From contig JAGGRU010000052.1 of assembly GCA_021159425.1 (NCBI GenBank), forward strand, positions 1-8,979: 8,979 nucleotides of DNA. Reading direction: 5' to 3'. Both the position numbers and the translations under genes were made by a program. The stretch comes from Sulfurovum sp. (GTDB taxonomy: Bacteria > Campylobacterota > Campylobacteria > Campylobacterales > Sulfurovaceae). Below are positions 6,166-8,979 of this stretch, in pieces; the stretch's first letter is position 1, and the number at the start of each line of letters is the position of its first letter. The notes below the pieces were generated by a model, which made no database searches, had not been told where the DNA came from, and saw nothing but the letters and a program-made list of their open reading frames with translations.

Positions 6166-7117
6166 AAGATCACTTGAACACTTTCCTGTACAGCTTTTTG
6201 CTATCATTATGGGACTCTCAGGTTTTGCGATCATGTTTGCAAAGGCGTATCACCTCATTGACATGCCATATTGGATATATGCTCTGGTTCTTTTTGTAGA
6301 TACCATTCTGTTTTTAGGTATTTTTACAGCCTATATGTTTAAATGGCTACTCTACCCTGAAGCGGTTAAAAAAGAATTTTACCACCCAATAAAAAGCTCC
6401 TTTATGGCAGCGATCTCGATCAGTTTTTTACTGCTCTCTATTGCTTTTTATGATTTTGCGCCCACTGTTTCCATACTGCTTTGGTGGATCGGTACACCCT
6501 TGCAACTCTTTTTTACACTGATCATCATTCGCTACTGGATCCACAATGAACTCAAAGTAGTCCACAGCAATCCGGCATGGTTCATCCCCATAGTAGGTAA
6601 TGTACTTGTCCCTGTAGTCGGTGTGGAAGCAGCCCCTGTTTGGATATCACTTTTTTTCTTCGCTTTAGGACTGTTTTTCTGGCTGGTTCTTTTTACCATT
6701 ATGATGTATAGGATCGTCTTTCATCATCCTTTAGCCAAGAAGTTGGTACCCACACTGTTTATACTTATCGCACCTCCTGCCGTAGGTTTTGTAAGTTATT
6801 TTCGTATCACCAATGGAAGTATAGATATGTTTAGTATGTTTCTCTACTTCATAGCACTTTTTACACTGCTTTTACTGCTGTTTATGGTGCGAATGTTCGA
6901 TACAAAACAGTTTTTTATTTCATGGTGGGCATACACTTTCCCACTGGCAGCCATGACCATAGCAACACTGCTATTGCACATGGCAGTCAGGTCAACAACA
7001 ACATATGTGGGTTCAGTGATCTTAATACTGTTCACAACATCAGTCATTGGTTTTGTATCATATAAAACCATTTTAGCGTGTAAAGCAGAAAAAATTTGTA
7101 TAGAAGAGGAAGAATAA
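6152..7117 (+). CDS. SLAC1/TehA-type (TDT family) membrane transporter
   Basis: This 321-residue integral membrane protein has about ten hydrophobic segments and the marks of the TDT/SLAC1 family (TehA, Mae1, plant SLAC1): an N-terminal FPVQLFAIIMGLSGFAI (11-27), FYHPIKSSF (76-84), IGTPLQLFFTL (113-123), NPAWFIPIVGNVLVP (140-154), APPAVGFVSY (207-216) and FISWWAYTFPLAAMTIA (255-271). Relatives are anion channels or transporters for oxyanions such as tellurite, small organic acids or sulfite; the substrate here is unknown. The ATG at 6152 has AAGGA 8 bases upstream and starts exactly where the family begins. An upstream in-frame ATG at 6068 would add 28 residues encoded within the DUF134 gene and is rejected. 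The charged tail with two cysteines (310, 316) is cytoplasmic. It is translationally coupled to its neighbours by a 14-base and a 1-base overlap. Confidence 0.87.
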   Translation: MEINKRSLEHFPVQLFAIIMGLSGFAIMFAKAYHLIDMPYWIYALVLFVDTILFLGIFTAYMFKWLLYPEAVKKEFYHPIKSSFMAAISISFLLLSIAFYDFAPTVSILLWWIGTPLQLFFTLIIIRYWIHNELKVVHSNPAWFIPIVGNVLVPVVGVEAAPVWISLFFFALGLFFWLVLFTIMMYRIVFHHPLAKKLVPTLFILIAPPAVGFVSYFRITNGSIDMFSMFLYFIALFTLLLLLFMVRMFDTKQFFISWWAYTFPLAAMTIATLLLHMAVRSTTTYVGSVILILFTTSVIGFVSYKTILACKAEKICIEEEE

Positions 7118-7626
7118 TGAGTAACAAAAAAAGAATTTTAATAGGCATGATCTTAGGTTTGGTACTGAGTCTGTTTGTCACAGGTTTGGCTTTTAAAGTA
7201 GCAGCACCAACCATGTTTTTCAAAGAGGTAAGCGTACCTTATGATTTTGATAAAACTGTAAGAATGCTCCAGACACGTATCAACAAACAAGAGGGATGGC
7301 ATGTTACAGCTGTGATAGACCAGCAAAAAGAAGTTTTAGATAACGGTGGTGAAGATGTCGGAAAAGTAAAGATCATCAAATTTTGTAACGGCAAACTCTC
7401 TGGTATAATGCTCAGTAATGACAGCAGTAAATTCATGGCTGCAAAAATGCCACTCAGCATTGCCGTGTATGAAAAAAGTGACGGGAGAGTTACCCTTGGA
7501 CTCATGAACGGATACATCATGGCAAGGCTCTTTTCAGGAACACGAGAAGGTGAGATCATGGAAGAGGTTGTAAAAGACATAGAAGAGATTCTAGGCTTTT
7601 TACATTTTAGATTTACAATATTTTAA
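7117..7626 (+). CDS. Membrane-anchored DUF302 protein
   Basis: This 169-residue protein has one N-terminal membrane helix (about 7-27) followed by a single DUF302 domain: VPYDFDKTVRMLQTRINKQEGW (40-61), VIDQQKEVLDNGG (66-78), KVKIIKFCNGKLSGIML (83-99) and AAKMPLSIAVYEKSDGRVTLGLMN (108-131). DUF302 proteins have no known enzymatic activity; they are often exported and occur near sulfur- and metal-related genes. With this orientation the domain would face the periplasm. The ATG at 7117 overlaps the transporter stop (TAATG) and has a GAGGAAG ribosome-binding site. A start 21 bases upstream has no such support. Cys90 is the only cysteine. The C-terminus, a hydrophobic GFLHFRFTIF, is unusual and may pack on the membrane. 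Confidence 0.82.
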   Translation: MSNKKRILIGMILGLVLSLFVTGLAFKVAAPTMFFKEVSVPYDFDKTVRMLQTRINKQEGWHVTAVIDQQKEVLDNGGEDVGKVKIIKFCNGKLSGIMLSNDSSKFMAAKMPLSIAVYEKSDGRVTLGLMNGYIMARLFSGTREGEIMEEVVKDIEEILGFLHFRFTIF

Positions 7627-7637
7627 AGGAAAAAGAA

Positions 7638-8009
7638 ATGATAGCAATACCGTTAAAAACAAACAAAGAAAATTCAGCTCTGGCACCACTATTTGGAAAA
7701 GCAAAGTGGTTTGCCTTTGTAGAAAATGGAAATATAACAATAGAAAAAAATGAGGCACAAGGTGGTTCAGGCGTTGTAAACTGGTTACTGGGAAAAGATG
7801 TAAAAACACTTATTATGCAAAAAATGAGCCAGCCGCCTTATCAGATGATCAAAGAGGAAGGAAGTATCACTATTCTTTATGTGGGTTCTGATAGAATTGA
7901 ATTGCCTGAGGCACTTAAGAGATATGAAGCTAATGAGTTGGTCATACTTGACGATACCAATGCTCCGGATATCGTCAAGTCCCACGATAGACAACATCAA
8001 CAACGCTAA
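7638..8009 (+). CDS. NifX/NifB-type dinitrogenase Fe-Mo cofactor biosynthesis domain protein
   Basis: This 123-residue protein matches PF02579: MIAIPLKTNKENSALAPLFGKAKWFAFVENG (1-31) with the conserved S/A-x-FG-A-x-F core, then NWLLGKDVKTLIMQKM (48-63) and YVGSDRIELPEALKRYEANEL (81-101). Members bind Fe-S or Fe-Mo cofactor precursors in nitrogen fixation, but many small stand-alone members occur without nitrogenase genes, and no nif gene is in this window. It has no cysteine at all, and the IMQKMSQPPYQMIKEEG region replaces the glycine-rich GCGxxA segment of many relatives. The tail is His/Gln-rich (HDRQHQQR), so metal binding through histidines is conceivable. AAGGA at 7626-7630 is 7 bases upstream of the ATG. 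It lies 11 bases after the DUF302 gene. Confidence 0.8.
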   Translation: MIAIPLKTNKENSALAPLFGKAKWFAFVENGNITIEKNEAQGGSGVVNWLLGKDVKTLIMQKMSQPPYQMIKEEGSITILYVGSDRIELPEALKRYEANELVILDDTNAPDIVKSHDRQHQQR

Positions 8010-8017
8010 GGAATATC

Positions 8018-8566
8018 ATGAAATATATTTACGCCATAGTTGCGATCGCTCTACTCTATTTTGTAGGAAATGACATTTATAAACAAAATACAAAAACAGC
8101 AGGAGGAGGGAAAAGCACCCGACTTGCCTGCCATAAGACATGTAAGGTTTTTGAAAGAGTGTATGATGTTGAACTGCTCAAAAAAGCACAGGAAACAGTT
8201 CGTACTGGAGAGTATGAACTCATTTCCCGCATCAAAGAAGCTAAGTTCATGGAAACAAAAATGTTTGAATATGTTCAACTTAAAAAGGTGGATAAAATGG
8301 TAAGAGATGCCATTACCAAAAGAAGAGATCATGATGCAAAAGCCGATGGAAAAGTAGCTATAGATTACTATATTTATGAAAATGACAAAGCAGACCCCGG
8401 TAAGAAAACAAAGAAAAGTAAACTTTATGCAGGATTTTTACGCTTCGTCATGACATATAATGGTATAAAGTTCTACTCTGTGCAGGCAGATTTCATGAAT
8501 CTTGAAGGTACAGACATTCCAAAGAGTGTTGAGTGTGCCATAGAATCATTTATGACAGCATCTTAA
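8018..8566 (+). CDS. Unrecognised membrane-anchored protein with CHKTC motif
   Basis: I do not recognise this 182-residue protein. It has an N-terminal hydrophobic helix (about 3-17, YIYAIVAIALLYFVG) acting as an anchor or uncleaved signal, a linker, then CHKTC (38-42), a long charged helix region (about 44-108, heavy in Lys, Glu and Asp), a Lys-rich loop (126-135), and a C-terminal part with aromatic beta-like stretches (FLRFVMTYNGIKFYSV). A third cysteine is at 173. AAGGA at 8008-8012 is 5 bases before the ATG, and only 8 bases separate it from the NifX-like gene. The two-cysteine motif suggests a disulfide or metal site in the periplasm but is not a haem CxxCH motif. Its stop overlaps the next ATG by one base, so it is part of the same operon. 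Confidence 0.7.
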   Translation: MKYIYAIVAIALLYFVGNDIYKQNTKTAGGGKSTRLACHKTCKVFERVYDVELLKKAQETVRTGEYELISRIKEAKFMETKMFEYVQLKKVDKMVRDAITKRRDHDAKADGKVAIDYYIYENDKADPGKKTKKSKLYAGFLRFVMTYNGIKFYSVQADFMNLEGTDIPKSVECAIESFMTAS

Positions 8567-8979
8567 TGACTTTTGAACTTACACAGATCGCCACTGTTTC
8601 TTCGCCTTTTTGTGATCTGGTCAATATGCCCGTACAGCCAAAAGGTGCAAAAGACACCTATGCAACCATAGAATTTAAAGACGAGTATGCAGAGGGGTTA
8701 AAAGACTTGGATGGATTTTCACATGTCTATCTTATATACTATTTTCACAAAGTTAAAGAGCCAAAACTCTCTGTTGTCCCTTTTAATGACATGACCCATA
8801 CCCCAAGAGGTGTATTTTCAACAAGAACACCTATGCATCCAAATAGCTTGGGACTCTCCGTAGTCGAACTGGTTAAAGTGGTAGGAAATATTGTCACCAT
8901 CAAAGGTGTTGATATCCTGGATGGCACCCCTCTCCTGGATATCAAACCTTATATTGAAAATTTTGACAAAGTAGAAGGT
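8566..8979 (+). CDS. trmO: TrmO/TsaA-like tRNA methyltransferase, 3' end outside the window
   Basis: The first 138 codons, all open, encode a TsaA/TrmO-type beta-barrel domain: LTQIATVSSPF at the start, then GLKDLDGFSHVYLIYYFH (44-61), THTPRGVFSTRTPMHPN (77-93), SLGLSVVELVKVVGN and GVDILDGTPLLDIKPYI (114-130). These match the S-adenosylmethionine-binding core of TrmO, which N6-methylates t6A37 in a threonine tRNA. At RTPMHPN the usual Arg before PN is His. Start codon and upstream stop overlap as TAATG, and no separate promoter is seen, so it is co-transcribed with the preceding genes although its role appears unrelated. The family usually ends soon after the KPY motif or carries a longer C-terminal extension; which applies here cannot be seen. 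Confidence 0.85.
   Translation, partial: MTFELTQIATVSSPFCDLVNMPVQPKGAKDTYATIEFKDEYAEGLKDLDGFSHVYLIYYFHKVKEPKLSVVPFNDMTHTPRGVFSTRTPMHPNSLGLSVVELVKVVGNIVTIKGVDILDGTPLLDIKPYIENFDKVEG

Noticed and set aside
7096..7116. Longer N-terminus of the DUF302 protein
   Set aside because: It would require a non-ATG start inside the transporter tail; the TAATG junction and GAGGAAG site support 7117.
8129..8143. CHKTC as a haem-binding motif
   Set aside because: Cytochrome c sites read CxxCH; here the order is C-H-x-x-C with no following His, so haem attachment is not supported.
8745..8945. Minus-strand open frame opposite the TrmO-like gene
   Set aside because: It lies entirely within a frame whose translation shows strong TrmO motifs, and it has no ribosome-binding site or recognisable protein.

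Overview
The window is AT-rich, densely coded and looks like a chromosome segment of a Campylobacterota (epsilonproteobacterial) species of the Sulfurovum/Sulfurimonas kind. That placement is inferred from base composition, the repeated AAGGA ribosome-binding sites, short overlapping genes and gene content. No rRNA, tRNA, CRISPR array, insertion sequence or integrase was seen.

Layout. (1) Positions 1-142 are an AT-only-like promoter region with a near-consensus sigma-70 promoter, driving an unrecognised 109-residue acidic cytoplasmic protein (143-472). (2) Positions 566-1422 hold two overlapping genes for small exported DUF1566 (Lcl C-terminal) proteins, an evident tandem duplication. (3) On the minus strand, 4939 down to 1471 is a complete pqi-type lipid-transport operon. 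It has two half-length PqiA membrane proteins (the second with a TTG start), a three-MCE-domain PqiB, and a PqiC-like lipoprotein. The four genes are joined by overlaps or zero spacing. (4) Divergent from it at 5017 is a short diacylglycerol-kinase/YegS-like lipid kinase. (5) From 5773 rightwards, a very good promoter carrying two copies of a TGAACATATGTTCA-type palindrome precedes a tightly packed operon: UPF0251/DUF134 HTH regulator, SLAC1/TehA-type (TDT) ten-helix membrane transporter, DUF302 membrane-anchored protein, NifX/NifB-type (PF02579) protein, an unrecognised membrane-anchored protein with a CHKTC motif, and the start of a TrmO/TsaA-like tRNA methyltransferase that runs off the right edge.

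How the parts work together. The pqi operon plausibly builds an inner-membrane-to-outer-membrane lipid conduit: PqiA in the inner membrane, PqiB spanning the periplasm, PqiC on the outer membrane. The adjacent lipid kinase may share the envelope-lipid theme, but it is on the other strand. The operon from 5848 looks like a self-regulated transport module: regulator, channel/transporter and three small accessory proteins. Its substrate cannot be read from the sequence. It is the most interesting part of the window, because DUF134, DUF302 and PF02579 proteins are poorly understood and here sit together with a TDT transporter behind a two-operator promoter.
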